48,271 nucleotides of DNA from Streptomyces halstedii (GTDB lineage Bacteria > Actinomycetota > Actinomycetes > Streptomycetales > Streptomycetaceae). Under the pieces are notes generated by a model that saw only the letters and a list, made by a program, of their open reading frames with translations, was not told the DNA's origin and did no database searches. This document shows positions 38,095 through 47,415 of the stretch, piece by piece. The DNA is taken from assembly GCA_000720535.1 (NCBI GenBank), contig JOAZ01000036.1, positions 1 to 48,271 of the forward strand, given 5' to 3'. Every line of letters starts with the position of its first letter. Position 1 is the first letter of the stretch. The translations under genes were made by a program, and so were the position numbers.

Positions 38095-40634
38095 AGATCG
38101 CGCAGAGGATCGGGACGTTCCTCGGCGTAGGCGGCGACCGCTCGGCCGCCCCGCCGCAATACGTCGCCCTCGCCGACGGCCTGGTCGTGACCGACAGCCA
38201 CGCCGAAGCCTGGTACGTCCTGGCGAGCTCGAACACCGACCTCATGTCGAGCGTGGCCCGTGACGGCGAGCTCGACCAGGCCGACAGTGCCCTCGCGCGG
38301 ACCCTTGCCGGGTACGACTGCCACCTCCGCGTGATGTGGTCCCCGCTGCACGCCGAGGACTACGCCGCCGAGGCCGAGGAGATGTTCACCGCGGGTAACT
38401 GGCGCGCGTGGGCAGACCTGCGAGTGCAGCGCCTCGACCAAATCGGGCTGGACTCCCGTCACCTCCTCCTCGGCGTCCGGATCACCGACCGCACCGGACA
38501 GGCCGCCAAACTCAGCCGCCGAGGCGTGCAGGAAGGTCTAGGGATCGCCTCCTCGGCCGTCAGCTCCAAGGAGCTCGCCAAGCTCGACGCGACGATGCGC
38601 CGCCTCGGCCGCCGCCTCGAATCGAGCCCGTGGAAAGCGCAGCCCGCATCGGTCGAAATGCTCGCGTGGATGATCTCGCGCGAGCAGCACCGCGCCGCAC
38701 CCCTGCCCGCAGCGAACGCCGGCATCATCAGCGGCGCCAAGCTCGCCGCTCTGACGAGGGGCCGCATCCTCCCGTTCCCCGATCACCTGCGCGTGGTCGA
38801 CGCAACCGGCGACGTCACGGCGTGGGTGTCCGTCCTGTCCATGTCCGGATTCCCGGCCGTCATGGAGAGCCCCGGCAGTGGGGAATGGTTGCGCGTCCTC
38901 TCCGAGATCAACTACGTGCCCGACCTCGACGACGAGGAACTCGGTGACCTCGACGCCTCGTCGCTGATACTCCCTGTCTCTCCCGAGGCAAGCGTCCGGT
39001 TCAAAGTGCTGCCCAAGCGGGAGGCCCTCAAGAAAGTCGACGACGCGCGCAAGCTCGCCAAGGAACAGCGCCGGTCGGCGGCCAACGCCAGCGCCGAGGA
39101 ACCCGGCCTCGATATCGAGACGACCGAAGGCGCCATGGCCGAACTCAAGTTCGCCATGGGCCGCGAGGACGTGACCCTCGTCGAGGATCACCCCCGCCTC
39201 GTCATCACCAGTACCAAGGGCCTCGACGATCTGCGGGCCCGCGTGGACGCCGTCGTTGCCCACTACGGCGGGTTCGGGATCGAGGTCACCGTCGGCGAGG
39301 AGGAACAGCGCGAACTCTGGCTCGAAACGCAGCCGGGCGACCAACTCCGCGTGCCGGACCTCGGCCACACCCGCGACGTCACCGCCCTGTCCGGCTCCTG
39401 GTTCTGGGGTGGCGCGCACGTCGGCGACGACTCCGGCCCCATCGTCGGGTACCTGACCGGCTCGACGCCCGGAGTCTTCCGGAATGACGTCACCGCTGGA
39501 TCGGACCGCGGCGACGCGACGACGACCGCCTACATCGGGCGCTCGGGCCGAGGCAAGACAACGGCGATGATGCTCTCGATGCTCGACGCGGGATTCCGCG
39601 GCGGGTACTGCCTCGCGCTCGACTTCAAGGGCGATCTAGGCGGCGTCGTCTCGGCGGCCAAGGCGTTCGGACTGAACGCGCACCTCGTCGAGACCGGCCC
39701 GAGGTTCGCCGGGTTCGCCGACCTGTTCAAGCTCCTCGCCAAGGAGGGCGCCGAGGTCGCACAGGTCGAGGTGCCGGCGCAGCTCAGCATTGCCGTACCG
39801 CCGCACCTGCGGGCCCGGGGCGCCGAGACGCCGATCACCCGCGCCACAAACGAGGTGATCGCCAAAGGCGACCCCGCCACGTGGAAGGTGATCGAGTACC
39901 TCCGCCAGGACGAGGACGAGCTCGCCCGGGAGACCGGCGAGGCCCTCTACGAGCTCAGCCGGAACGCGATCGGCGCCCCGTTCATGGGCCGCCCGACCGG
40001 CGAGACGGAACCGCTGACCCCCTCGGCCGGAATCTGGGTGGTGCAGATGCCGGGCCTGTCGCTGCCCGGCGCCGAGTCGCCGCGCGAGGAGTGGAACCCA
40101 CTCCAGCGGCTCTCTGTCGCCCTCATGCATTCGATGTTGGCCTACGGAGTCACCACCGCAGGCCGCCGGGACCTGCGCGGCCTGCGCAAGGCCGTGTGCG
40201 TCCCCGAGGTGCACGTCCTCACCGCCACCCGGCAAGGCGCCTCGTTCCTGTCCTACATCGCCCGAGTGGGCCGCGCCCTTGCGACGTCGCTCCTCCTGGA
40301 CACACAGGACCCCGAGAGCCTCGTTCAACTCGTCGGCGTAGTCGAGCAGTTGACCACGGTTGCGGGTTTCCAGCTCACCACCAAAGACCAGCAAGACGCG
40401 TTGGCCGAGCTCCTCGGCCTCCCGAAGAACGACCACACCCGGGCCCTGATTCAGTCCGTCGGCCTCCTGCCCGACGGCGAGATCCGGCACGGTCACTGCA
40501 TCATCCGAGACCGCCGTTTCTCCTGCGCAACCGTCCAATGGGACGTGCCGAGCCTCGAACTCCTCAAGCTCCTCGACACCTCGCCCAAGGCCACCGCACA
40601 GGACGGCGTCGACATGGAGAAGGGGGCCGCATGA
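38091..40634 (+). CDS. VirB4-like conjugation ATPase
   Basis: The 847-residue product (ATG 38091) has an N-terminal half resembling the SCO6880-type VirB4 domain, then Walker A GRSGRGKTT at about 482-490. Later come AGIWVVQMPGLSLPG near 648 and VCVPEVHVL near 702, followed by the VirB4-type IARVGRALATSLLLDTQDPE. In VirB4 the last segment usually reads DEAW/DEAH; here the Walker B Asp appears to be Pro, which deserves note. It would power assembly or substrate transfer. It is embedded by 4-base overlaps between the VirB3-like and lipoprotein genes. Confidence 0.85.
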   Translation: MKIAQRIGTFLGVGGDRSAAPPQYVALADGLVVTDSHAEAWYVLASSNTDLMSSVARDGELDQADSALARTLAGYDCHLRVMWSPLHAEDYAAEAEEMFTAGNWRAWADLRVQRLDQIGLDSRHLLLGVRITDRTGQAAKLSRRGVQEGLGIASSAVSSKELAKLDATMRRLGRRLESSPWKAQPASVEMLAWMISREQHRAAPLPAANAGIISGAKLAALTRGRILPFPDHLRVVDATGDVTAWVSVLSMSGFPAVMESPGSGEWLRVLSEINYVPDLDDEELGDLDASSLILPVSPEASVRFKVLPKREALKKVDDARKLAKEQRRSAANASAEEPGLDIETTEGAMAELKFAMGREDVTLVEDHPRLVITSTKGLDDLRARVDAVVAHYGGFGIEVTVGEEEQRELWLETQPGDQLRVPDLGHTRDVTALSGSWFWGGAHVGDDSGPIVGYLTGSTPGVFRNDVTAGSDRGDATTTAYIGRSGRGKTTAMMLSMLDAGFRGGYCLALDFKGDLGGVVSAAKAFGLNAHLVETGPRFAGFADLFKLLAKEGAEVAQVEVPAQLSIAVPPHLRARGAETPITRATNEVIAKGDPATWKVIEYLRQDEDELARETGEALYELSRNAIGAPFMGRPTGETEPLTPSAGIWVVQMPGLSLPGAESPREEWNPLQRLSVALMHSMLAYGVTTAGRRDLRGLRKAVCVPEVHVLTATRQGASFLSYIARVGRALATSLLLDTQDPESLVQLVGVVEQLTTVAGFQLTTKDQQDALAELLGLPKNDHTRALIQSVGLLPDGEIRHGHCIIRDRRFSCATVQWDVPSLELLKLLDTSPKATAQDGVDMEKGAA

Positions 40635-41239
40635 AGCGGGCCGCGGCGGTACTGATGACGGCCGGTGTTCTGGCGCTCGCCGGGTGCTCCTCGGACGGCG
40701 GTAAGGACGAGGGAGGGAACAAGACGCCGGCAGACCCGACGGACGCCGTCCTCAAGGTGGCCCGCTCCTACCAGGAGGCCAAGAACCGGCAGGACTGGCG
40801 CCCCTGGTGTGAGATGAGCTCGGCACGGCTGCGCGGCGGCACCGTCGCCGAGTGCGTCGCCGAGAACACCCCGAGCTCGCCCTCGCCGACGCCCGAGGAG
40901 TCGAGCCCCTCGCCCGACTACTCCCCGCCCACCTACGCCGACGGCTCGACGCCGACGCCACGGGCGAGGCCCTCGTCGAGCGGACCCGAGCGGGCCGACA
41001 CCGGCCCCGTGTCCGCCTCGGACGTCGTCGAGGTACCGGCCGCCGAGGATCACCCGGCGGGGTACGGCGTCCTGATCACCTACACCGTGAAGTGGCCCGG
41101 CAAGGAGGCCACCACAACGCGCCGCGCGCTGCGCCTGGTCCGCGAGGGCGGTTCCTGGCTGGTCGACCAGCACGAGGACGTACAAGCGGGGGATATGGGC
41201 CACGGTTCACCGGTCCGTACCGCCCTGTCGGGGGGGTAA
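40631..41239 (+). CDS. Lipoprotein of the conjugation operon, 202 aa
   Basis: A classical lipoprotein signal is present: KRAAAVLMTAGVLALAGC with the lipobox LAGC at residues 16-19. A Ser/Pro-rich linker (residues ~80-125) joins two parts, and the second half resembles an NTF2-type strand-rich domain (GVLITYTVKWPGKEATTTRR). It overlaps the VirB4-like gene by four bases and abuts the VirB6-like gene. Possibly an outer scaffold of the channel. Confidence 0.78.
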   Translation: MKRAAAVLMTAGVLALAGCSSDGGKDEGGNKTPADPTDAVLKVARSYQEAKNRQDWRPWCEMSSARLRGGTVAECVAENTPSSPSPTPEESSPSPDYSPPTYADGSTPTPRARPSSSGPERADTGPVSASDVVEVPAAEDHPAGYGVLITYTVKWPGKEATTTRRALRLVREGGSWLVDQHEDVQAGDMGHGSPVRTALSGG

Positions 41240-43264
41240 ATGCTCGTCACCGTTCCGCGTATGCGGACCGTACTCATTCCATTGATGTTCGCTTTCACCA
41301 CACTCATGGTGTTCGCCGGGCACGCGCACGCCGCCGATATTGACCCTGTCGGAATCGGCGATCTCATGCCGTCGCCAGATTCCAAAGTCCCCAAGGGTGA
41401 AGGGACGTTGTACGAGACGTACAGCAATCCCAACCTGTGGCAACTCGACTCCGATTTCGGGAAGTGGGACATCCTCGATCCGATGGCCGAGGCCATCGCG
41501 GATATCTGCATGGCCCTAATCGCCGTGATCGGCACGGCGTGCGTCGTCATCGTGCAGTGGATTTTCCAACTGACCTCGATCCCGCCGCTTCAGGACGCCA
41601 TTACCAAGAGCATCGGCGGCGCCGCTAAGGGCATGACGGAGACGCTCCTCCCGAGCGCGCTCGCCGTCGGGGCCCTCGTCGCGTTCGCCAAGAACCGCCA
41701 AGGGGGCGGCGAGGGCGGCCTCTCCCAAATCGCATGGGTGATGATTTCCGGAGTCGTCTCGATCTCCCTCCTGACCAGCCCTGGCACATGGGTGAGCGGC
41801 ATCGACACCGCCCGCACCGTCGGCGCGAGCGTCACCATGGATGCCGCATCCGCCGGCATCGGGGACGGCTCGGCCGACTTCCCGTTCGAGCTGGACCACG
41901 AGCCGAAGTTCACCGGCAACGGCCGTGATGACATGCTCCGAAAGAGCTCGGATGCCGTGTGGCGCTCATATGTCGCCACGCCGTGGTGTGTGGCGAACTT
42001 CGGCTCGTTCGAGGTGTGCGAGAAGTACGGCGACGAGCTCCTCAAGCAAGGCGCCGACAAGGACAAGCGGAAAGAGTGGCTGCAAGACAACGTCGATGAC
42101 GAGGCAGTCGGCGGCGACTCGGTGACCTGGCGTCAGGGTCATTCACCAGTGGGCCGAATCATGGTGACGCTGCCCGCGCTCATTTCCGTGATCCTGTTCG
42201 CGGCCCTGGTCCTCATGCTTGCCTTTACCTCACTGGCGAGCCTCCTCGGGGCCCTAATGCTCCTGCTAACCGGGGTGTTCTTCGCCTGCCTCTGGGTGAT
42301 CCCCGGACGCCCCCGGCAATGGGGCCTCGCCTGGTTCGATCAGGTCCTCGCGCGAACCCTCGAAAGCATCATCGCGACCCTTGTCCTCGGCGCGGTGCTA
42401 TCCGTGCAAGCGGCGTGCACCGCCATGTTCAACGAATACGGATGGCTCCCGACCTCGGGCCTCTCGATCGCCGCCGCCATCGTTGCGATGAAGTTCCGCG
42501 CCGTCATTGCGCAGATCGTCGGCGTGAGCGGAACCAGCGGCGGCGCCATGGCCGGGTTCCTCGCCGCGAAGGCACTCGGCGGCGGGAACAGCAGCCGAGG
42601 CCGCCGACGCGGCAGTGATTTCGACCATCAGCCCGTCACCACCCGCCGCCGCCCGAGCGGCAGTGGAGGCGGCGGCGGTGGGGGCGGTGGTGGTGGCGGC
42701 GGCGGCCCCGCGCTCCCGCCCGGCGGCGGTGGGACAGCAGACGACTACGGCGTGATCCTCACTCGCGTACCGCGGCGCCCACCCGCTCCCCGGCCGCTCC
42801 CGGCCGACCCGGGCCCGGCCCTTCCCGCCGGCACCGGCCGGACCGACACCGGCCCCGTGATCACCCTCGACCGGGACCAGCCCGCGCCGTCCGGCAAGGG
42901 TGCCGCCGCTATCCCGCCCTCGCCCGCCTCCCGGCCCCGTCCGGCCCTTCCGGCAGGCACGGGGGGAACCGGCGGCACGGCGGCAGGCACGGCGGGAGGC
43001 AGGGCGCCGAGCGCCGTCCTGCGGCCCGAGACGGGCACTGCGCCCACTCCCGGGAGCTTCCGGCAGGCCCTCCCGCCGTCGGCGCCCTCGGCATCCGGCG
43101 ACGGCCCGAAGGTGATTCAGGCGACCGTCATCCGCAGCACGCCCAACGGGCCACCCCCAAGGCCCGCGGCGGCCCGGCCCGCCAGGAGCACGACAGCGCC
43201 GCCCAAGGCCGTAGCGCCCCCTCGGCGCCCGGCGGTTCCCGCCCCACGAACCCCGAAGGGGTGA
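41240..43264 (+). CDS. VirB6/TrbL-like polytopic membrane protein
   Basis: A signal-peptide-like start (LIPLMFAFTTLMVFAGHAHA) leads to a first pair of membrane segments near 90-110 and 135-150. A ~150-residue extracellular loop with two Cys (WCVANFGSFEVC) follows, then four or five membrane segments (about 305-450). The last ~220 residues are cytoplasmic or secreted low complexity: a Gly run near residue 478 and Pro/Ala/Thr repeats. The position after VirB4 and the topology support VirB6/TrbL. An ATG 21 bases downstream is an alternative start. Confidence 0.82.
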   Translation: MLVTVPRMRTVLIPLMFAFTTLMVFAGHAHAADIDPVGIGDLMPSPDSKVPKGEGTLYETYSNPNLWQLDSDFGKWDILDPMAEAIADICMALIAVIGTACVVIVQWIFQLTSIPPLQDAITKSIGGAAKGMTETLLPSALAVGALVAFAKNRQGGGEGGLSQIAWVMISGVVSISLLTSPGTWVSGIDTARTVGASVTMDAASAGIGDGSADFPFELDHEPKFTGNGRDDMLRKSSDAVWRSYVATPWCVANFGSFEVCEKYGDELLKQGADKDKRKEWLQDNVDDEAVGGDSVTWRQGHSPVGRIMVTLPALISVILFAALVLMLAFTSLASLLGALMLLLTGVFFACLWVIPGRPRQWGLAWFDQVLARTLESIIATLVLGAVLSVQAACTAMFNEYGWLPTSGLSIAAAIVAMKFRAVIAQIVGVSGTSGGAMAGFLAAKALGGGNSSRGRRRGSDFDHQPVTTRRRPSGSGGGGGGGGGGGGGGPALPPGGGGTADDYGVILTRVPRRPPAPRPLPADPGPALPAGTGRTDTGPVITLDRDQPAPSGKGAAAIPPSPASRPRPALPAGTGGTGGTAAGTAGGRAPSAVLRPETGTAPTPGSFRQALPPSAPSASGDGPKVIQATVIRSTPNGPPPRPAAARPARSTTAPPKAVAPPRRPAVPAPRTPKG

Positions 43265-43267
43265 CGC

Positions 43268-44050
43268 ATGACCAAGAACGACGACCGCACCCCCCAGGAG
43301 TGGCGCGAGATTCTGCGCTCGTGGGACTACCCCGAGGAGGCCGAGACCGGCCGCCGCCGTGAACGCCGCCGTGCCAGGAAGGCCCACCGCACCGCCGCCC
43401 GCCGCCGCACCACACAGTGGGTGCGCGAGGAACGCCGCCGAGACCCGATCAAGCCGACGGCCGCCCTGGTGATCGTCGCCCTGATCCTCGGACTCGGCGC
43501 GGGCGCCCGGTGGTTGTGGCCCGGCCTGACCGGTGGGGGAGACCGGCCCGCCGCCTCGGTGAGCGCGAGCCCCACCCCGGCCGTGCAGGACGACAAGCCG
43601 GGCACGGACGAGACGACGAGCTCGCCGAGCTCCTCGCCGAGCCCGTCCTCGGCCGTCGACCTGGCCGACGCCGACCACGTCGCCGAGGAGGCGATCCGCC
43701 GATACCTCACCCGCAACCCACCGGCCGACGGAGACCACACCGCCCCCGTCCTGCGGGCCGCCCCCTACATGACGCCGGCACTCGTCGAGAACCTCGCCTC
43801 GTCGAGCGATCCGGCATGGGACAAGCTCGTCAGCCGGGGCGGGGTGGCCACCGTGACCACGATCAAGGCCGTCCCGAGCCCTGAAAAGGAGGGCCTCCCC
43901 GTAGACACCCCGCTCAGGGTGTGGCGGCAGGTCACCGCGAAAGTCCACGTCGAGGGATACACCAACTACGACGAACAGCGCGTTCTACAGGTCGAGTTGA
44001 CCAGCCCCGGCGGCACCGAGTGGCGCGTCTCCCGGATTCTGGGGCTGTAG
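43268..44050 (+). CDS. Second VirB8-like protein, 260 aa
   Basis: A very basic, Arg-rich cytoplasmic N-terminus (~65 residues), one membrane segment near 62-78 (AALVIVALILGLGAGARWLW), a Ser/Pro linker and a C-terminal NTF2-like domain (EEAIRRYLTRNPPADG ... RVLQVELTSPGGTEWRVSR). This is the single-domain VirB8 layout, distinct from the two-domain TcpC-like protein at 36053. It starts three bases after the VirB6-like gene and overlaps the hydrolase gene by one base. Confidence 0.75.
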   Translation: MTKNDDRTPQEWREILRSWDYPEEAETGRRRERRRARKAHRTAARRRTTQWVREERRRDPIKPTAALVIVALILGLGAGARWLWPGLTGGGDRPAASVSASPTPAVQDDKPGTDETTSSPSSSPSPSSAVDLADADHVAEEAIRRYLTRNPPADGDHTAPVLRAAPYMTPALVENLASSSDPAWDKLVSRGGVATVTTIKAVPSPEKEGLPVDTPLRVWRQVTAKVHVEGYTNYDEQRVLQVELTSPGGTEWRVSRILGL

Positions 44051-45270
44051 TGGACGGACGCGACGCGCTCGGCGCCCTGGCCAAGGTGGCGGGCCGCGGC
44101 TTCGCCCTCAAGGCCGGGGCCGTCGGCGCCGTGGGGTTCCTCATCTTCCTTCTGCTCGTCGGCATCTTCGGCGCCGGCATCGGAGGGAAGGCATACGCCG
44201 ACAGTTGCGGCGGCCGTGGAACCCCCGGCGTCGACCTCGGCGACGACGGCGAGGGAACCGCACAGAACCCCGGCAGCGCCAACTACCGCAAAGATCAAAT
44301 AGCCAACGCCAAGATCATTGATCAGGTGGCCGCAGACGGCGGCCTGTCCGGACGCGCAACCCTTATCGCTCTGATGACGGCGCTACAGGAGTCGACGCTC
44401 CTCAACTTGGATCACGGCCACCTCGACTCGGTCGGCCTGTTCCAGCAACGCCCCTCGCAGGGGTGGGGCACAAAGACGCAGATCATGCAGCCGAAGTACG
44501 CGGCCGGCATGTTCCTCTTCGGCGACGACCCCAAGTCAACCCGTGGAATCCACGGCCTGACGGACATACAGGGGTGGCAGACCATGGACCTCGGCACCGC
44601 CGCCCAGAAGGTCCAGCGGTCAGCACACCCCGACCTCTACGCGGGACAGGAGGACGCCGCCCGCGAGATCGCCGAAAAGGCCGACATCGACCTCGACCGC
44701 AAGGGCGAGGCAGGCGCCAACGACGGGGACCAGGACCAGGGCCAGGACGACGCCGCCAACGGCGACGACCAGGCCGACGGGCCCGAGGAGTGCTACACCG
44801 ACAACGAGGGAGCCGGGAAGCCCGGCGAGCCGGGCGAACCGTTCCATGACGGAGACGCTCCCTGGCCCCACCAAGTGAAGAACCCCCGCAGCACCGAGGC
44901 GGCGATCAAGTGGGCCAGGAACGAGGCAGAGAACGGTTCCGGTGAGTGGTACCGCGCTTGCCTCGCGTTCGTTGCCAAGGTGTACGGCTGGAACTTCTCC
45001 GGAGTCCCGTACGCGATTGACCACTACAAGGAAATGCCACCCGCCCTCAAGCATGACAAGGACAGGAACCCACCCCCCGGCGCCCTGATGTATTGGGACA
45101 CCGGATCTCGGGCGGGGCATGTCGCCGTATATCTCGGTGGCGGGAAAATCGCCAGTAACGATATTGTGCGTCCCGGCTATATCGACGTGGTCGACGCAAC
45201 AGATATCGAAACCAAGTGGGGCGCTACCTATCTCGGATGGGCCCCGCCCTATTTCCCCAAGGGTGGATAG
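44050..45270 (+). CDS. VirB1-like cell-wall hydrolase (two domains)
   Basis: GTG 44050 overlaps the upstream stop. A membrane segment lies near residues 27-47 (GFLIFLLLVGIFGAGIGG). A lysozyme/transglycosylase-like domain follows at ~95-200, with Glu in LMTALQEST and LDSVGLFQQRPSQGWG. After an acidic Asp/Gln linker, an NlpC/P60- or CHAP-like domain lies at ~290-400 (WYRACLAFVAKVYGW with the probable catalytic Cys, then AGHVAVYLGGG with His). It opens peptidoglycan for the conjugation channel. Confidence 0.85.
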   Translation: MDGRDALGALAKVAGRGFALKAGAVGAVGFLIFLLLVGIFGAGIGGKAYADSCGGRGTPGVDLGDDGEGTAQNPGSANYRKDQIANAKIIDQVAADGGLSGRATLIALMTALQESTLLNLDHGHLDSVGLFQQRPSQGWGTKTQIMQPKYAAGMFLFGDDPKSTRGIHGLTDIQGWQTMDLGTAAQKVQRSAHPDLYAGQEDAAREIAEKADIDLDRKGEAGANDGDQDQGQDDAANGDDQADGPEECYTDNEGAGKPGEPGEPFHDGDAPWPHQVKNPRSTEAAIKWARNEAENGSGEWYRACLAFVAKVYGWNFSGVPYAIDHYKEMPPALKHDKDRNPPPGALMYWDTGSRAGHVAVYLGGGKIASNDIVRPGYIDVVDATDIETKWGATYLGWAPPYFPKGG

Positions 45271-45286
45271 GCGGAGAAAGAAGACC

Positions 45287-46186
45287 ATGAGTACCGACCC
45301 CGACCAGATCCCTCCGACCCCGGTTTACACGATCATGCTCAGCTCGTCCGGCACGGCCACAGTCGACGGCGAGGAGATCACCAGCGGTGGCGGTGACGTC
45401 AACGCCGCGCGCCTCGCCGCCCTCGCCGAGGTACGCATCAAGGCTGCGCTACACGGCCGCCCGGTCCGCGCCGTGGCCAAGGAACAGGACGGGTCGGCCT
45501 GGCCCCTCATCGTGGCCGTAGATGGCACCGTGACGACTCTCGACCGCCCGCACCCCACACCGGCACCGATGCCCGCCTCGGTGCCGGTACAGGCACCCCC
45601 AGCGCCCCCCACCGTGCCCCCGGCCCCCGCCGTCCAGCGGGCGCAGCAAACCGCCGCCACCCGGCCCGCCACCGCGGCCGAGGCAACCGGCGCAGCCGCG
45701 GCGCGCCCCGACATGTCTCCGGAGTGGGCCGCCCTCCTGCCGGCCGAATACTCCGGTGCGTGGAGTGAGCTCGTCGCGTACGAAAAGGCCGGCAGGTTGG
45801 CCGAGGCCATCATCACCGCCGACCGCATCGAGACCGCGCTCACCGGGCAGTACGGCCCGCTGCACCCGTACACCGTCAACGTGCTGACCGTCCGGGCCGC
45901 GCTCACCGTGCGGCAGTCGCCGCAGTCCGGAGAGTGGGCCGAGGTGACCGAGCTCCTCCTCGACACCGCCGAGCGCCGCCAGGAGGCCAAGGCGCAGCCC
46001 GAGACGGACAACGAGCGAGCGATCCGCAACGCTCACGCCGCATGGCGCTACCTGCGGAGCGAGGACGCCGAGACCGCCCTCGAACTCTCCGAGCGTCTCC
46101 TCGGCCTCCTCGACGGCGACGAGCTGCGCGCCCGCGACGTCGTCCAGTGGGTGGCGAGCGGCGCAGCACGGCACGGCGCGGCGTAG
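45287..46186 (+). CDS. TPR-like hypothetical protein closing the operon
   Basis: The 299-residue product has a small N-terminal domain (YTIMLSSSGTATVDGEEITS), a long Pro/Ala linker (~90-135) and a helical C-terminal part with tetratricopeptide character (WSELVAYEKAGRLAEAIITA ... YTVNVLTVRAALT). The hydrolase gene ends 16 bases upstream and a strong terminator follows, so it is the last gene of the T4SS-like unit. Possibly a cytoplasmic accessory factor. Confidence 0.68.
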   Translation: MSTDPDQIPPTPVYTIMLSSSGTATVDGEEITSGGGDVNAARLAALAEVRIKAALHGRPVRAVAKEQDGSAWPLIVAVDGTVTTLDRPHPTPAPMPASVPVQAPPAPPTVPPAPAVQRAQQTAATRPATAAEATGAAAARPDMSPEWAALLPAEYSGAWSELVAYEKAGRLAEAIITADRIETALTGQYGPLHPYTVNVLTVRAALTVRQSPQSGEWAEVTELLLDTAERRQEAKAQPETDNERAIRNAHAAWRYLRSEDAETALELSERLLGLLDGDELRARDVVQWVASGAARHGAA

Positions 46187-46200
46187 CACCGCAGAACACC

Positions 46201-46239
46201 CGAGGACCCCCCTCCCGTAGGCCGGGAGGGGGGTCCTCG
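46201..46239 (+). terminator. 16 bp perfect hairpin
   Basis: CGAGGACCCCCCTCCC and its inverse flank a 7-base loop, 15 bases after the operon's last stop. Confidence 0.88.
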
Positions 46240-46317
46240 CATGTTCGGGGCGCAGCACGGCGGGGGCGGGCGCAGCAGGGCGCAGCGAGGCCCTTGAGCG
46301 GCCCTACGGGCCCTTTT

Positions 46318-46566
46318 CTTCCGTGGCGGTGCCCAGGCTGCCACACGGCGCCCCGAGGGCCGCCCTCCGGGCCCTAGCGGGCCCTGCGGGTGAATCGCGG
46401 GCGCCTTCGGCGCGTTCACCGCGATTCAGTCCGCGCAAGCGCGGACCGCTTTTCCGGGCGCCTTCGGCGCGTTCACCGGAAAAGTTTTTGGCCCTGCGCC
46501 TACGGCGCGCACCGGGCCAAAAAGCACACGGGGCGCCGCGTGGCTTCCTGGTCACCGCCACGGAAG
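46318..46566. repeat. Structured element: inverted repeats around four hairpins
   Basis: About 40 bases at 46319-46358 are repeated inverted at 46527-46566 with about five mismatches. Between them lie hairpins at 46391-46428, 46430-46445, 46450-46483 and 46485-46523. Three of these share the inner core GCGCCTTCGGCGCGTTCA (or a close variant) but have unrelated perfectly paired outer arms. No gene is present in this 46240-46588 gap. It could be a small non-autonomous mobile element or a fold-back array like that at the right end. Confidence 0.7.
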
Positions 46567-46588
46567 ATCAACCCCGAAAGGTGACCCC

Positions 46589-47146
46589 ATGGTGACAATC
46601 ATCTGTGCCTCATGCGCAGAATCCCCGTTCGGCATTCAGGCCGACGGAATGTTCAAGTGCATTGGATGCGGTGAACTCCTCGCCGTCTCCGATATCGACC
46701 TCGACGGCACCGACGTATGGGCCGTGGGAGCCGACGGAACCCTCGGCTACGTCTCGGACCCCGCCGCCGCCCTCGCGGACCTTATGGAGGCGGTAGAGGA
46801 ATTCCTCACCTCCGACCAGTGCCCGAACGCCGAATACGCCCGGATCATTTCGCAGATCAGCGCGACGGAAGCCCTCGGCCGGTACATCGACGCACGCCGC
46901 GCAGGAATTGCCATCCCGCATTTCGGTTTCACCGAGGAGCAAATCCGCACCGCTGTAAATCAGGGTGCTGACATGGTCCTCGGATCAATCAGCATCGGCG
47001 AGCCCGAAGAGGACGCAATCAACCTCGTCGTAAACGCGGCGCTTACATGCCTCGCAAAGCCCGGCGCCTCGTTCGCGGAAATGGTCGAGGAGAACTACGG
47101 CGAGACCGTCGAGGAAATCGGCTCTTGGTGGGGGTGGAACAAGTGA
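46589..47146 (+). CDS. Zinc-ribbon hypothetical protein, 185 aa
   Basis: ATG 46589 follows AAAGGTGA. An N-terminal four-Cys ribbon (ICASC ... KCIGC, residues 6-27) precedes a mostly helical acidic body ending EEIGSWWGWNK. It is the first of three genes joined by GTGA overlaps near the right telomere. Family not recognised. Confidence 0.7.
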   Translation: MVTIICASCAESPFGIQADGMFKCIGCGELLAVSDIDLDGTDVWAVGADGTLGYVSDPAAALADLMEAVEEFLTSDQCPNAEYARIISQISATEALGRYIDARRAGIAIPHFGFTEEQIRTAVNQGADMVLGSISIGEPEEDAINLVVNAALTCLAKPGASFAEMVEENYGETVEEIGSWWGWNK

Positions 47147-47415
47147 CCAGCATCTACGACGACGGCCCCGAAGAGGCCAACCGCACCCGCGCCCATTGGG
47201 CGCTGATGGCCCTTGAAGCCTTCGGGAAGGAGACAGGACAGAACTACTTCGACGGCACTCTCAACGTCGGCGAGGACGAGCTCAGGGAGGTTGGCGGGGA
47301 CCTCCTCGCGGACCTGTTCCACCTCGCCCGGATCAACGACGTCGAGCCGGAACTCCTCGTCGCAGCCGGATACATGCACTACGAGGCCGAAGTCGCCGAG
47401 GAGGGCGAGGAGTGA
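47143..47415 (+). CDS. Small acidic helical protein, 90 aa
   Basis: GTG 47143 overlaps the upstream stop. Helical, acidic (TRAHWALMALEAFGKETGQN ... DLLADLFHLARINDVEPELL). Likely a partner of its neighbours; no family recognised. Confidence 0.66.
   Translation: MTSIYDDGPEEANRTRAHWALMALEAFGKETGQNYFDGTLNVGEDELREVGGDLLADLFHLARINDVEPELLVAAGYMHYEAEVAEEGEE

Noticed and set aside
42398-43948. 516-codon minus-strand open frame
   Set aside because: It arises from the Gly/Pro low-complexity end of the VirB6-like gene.
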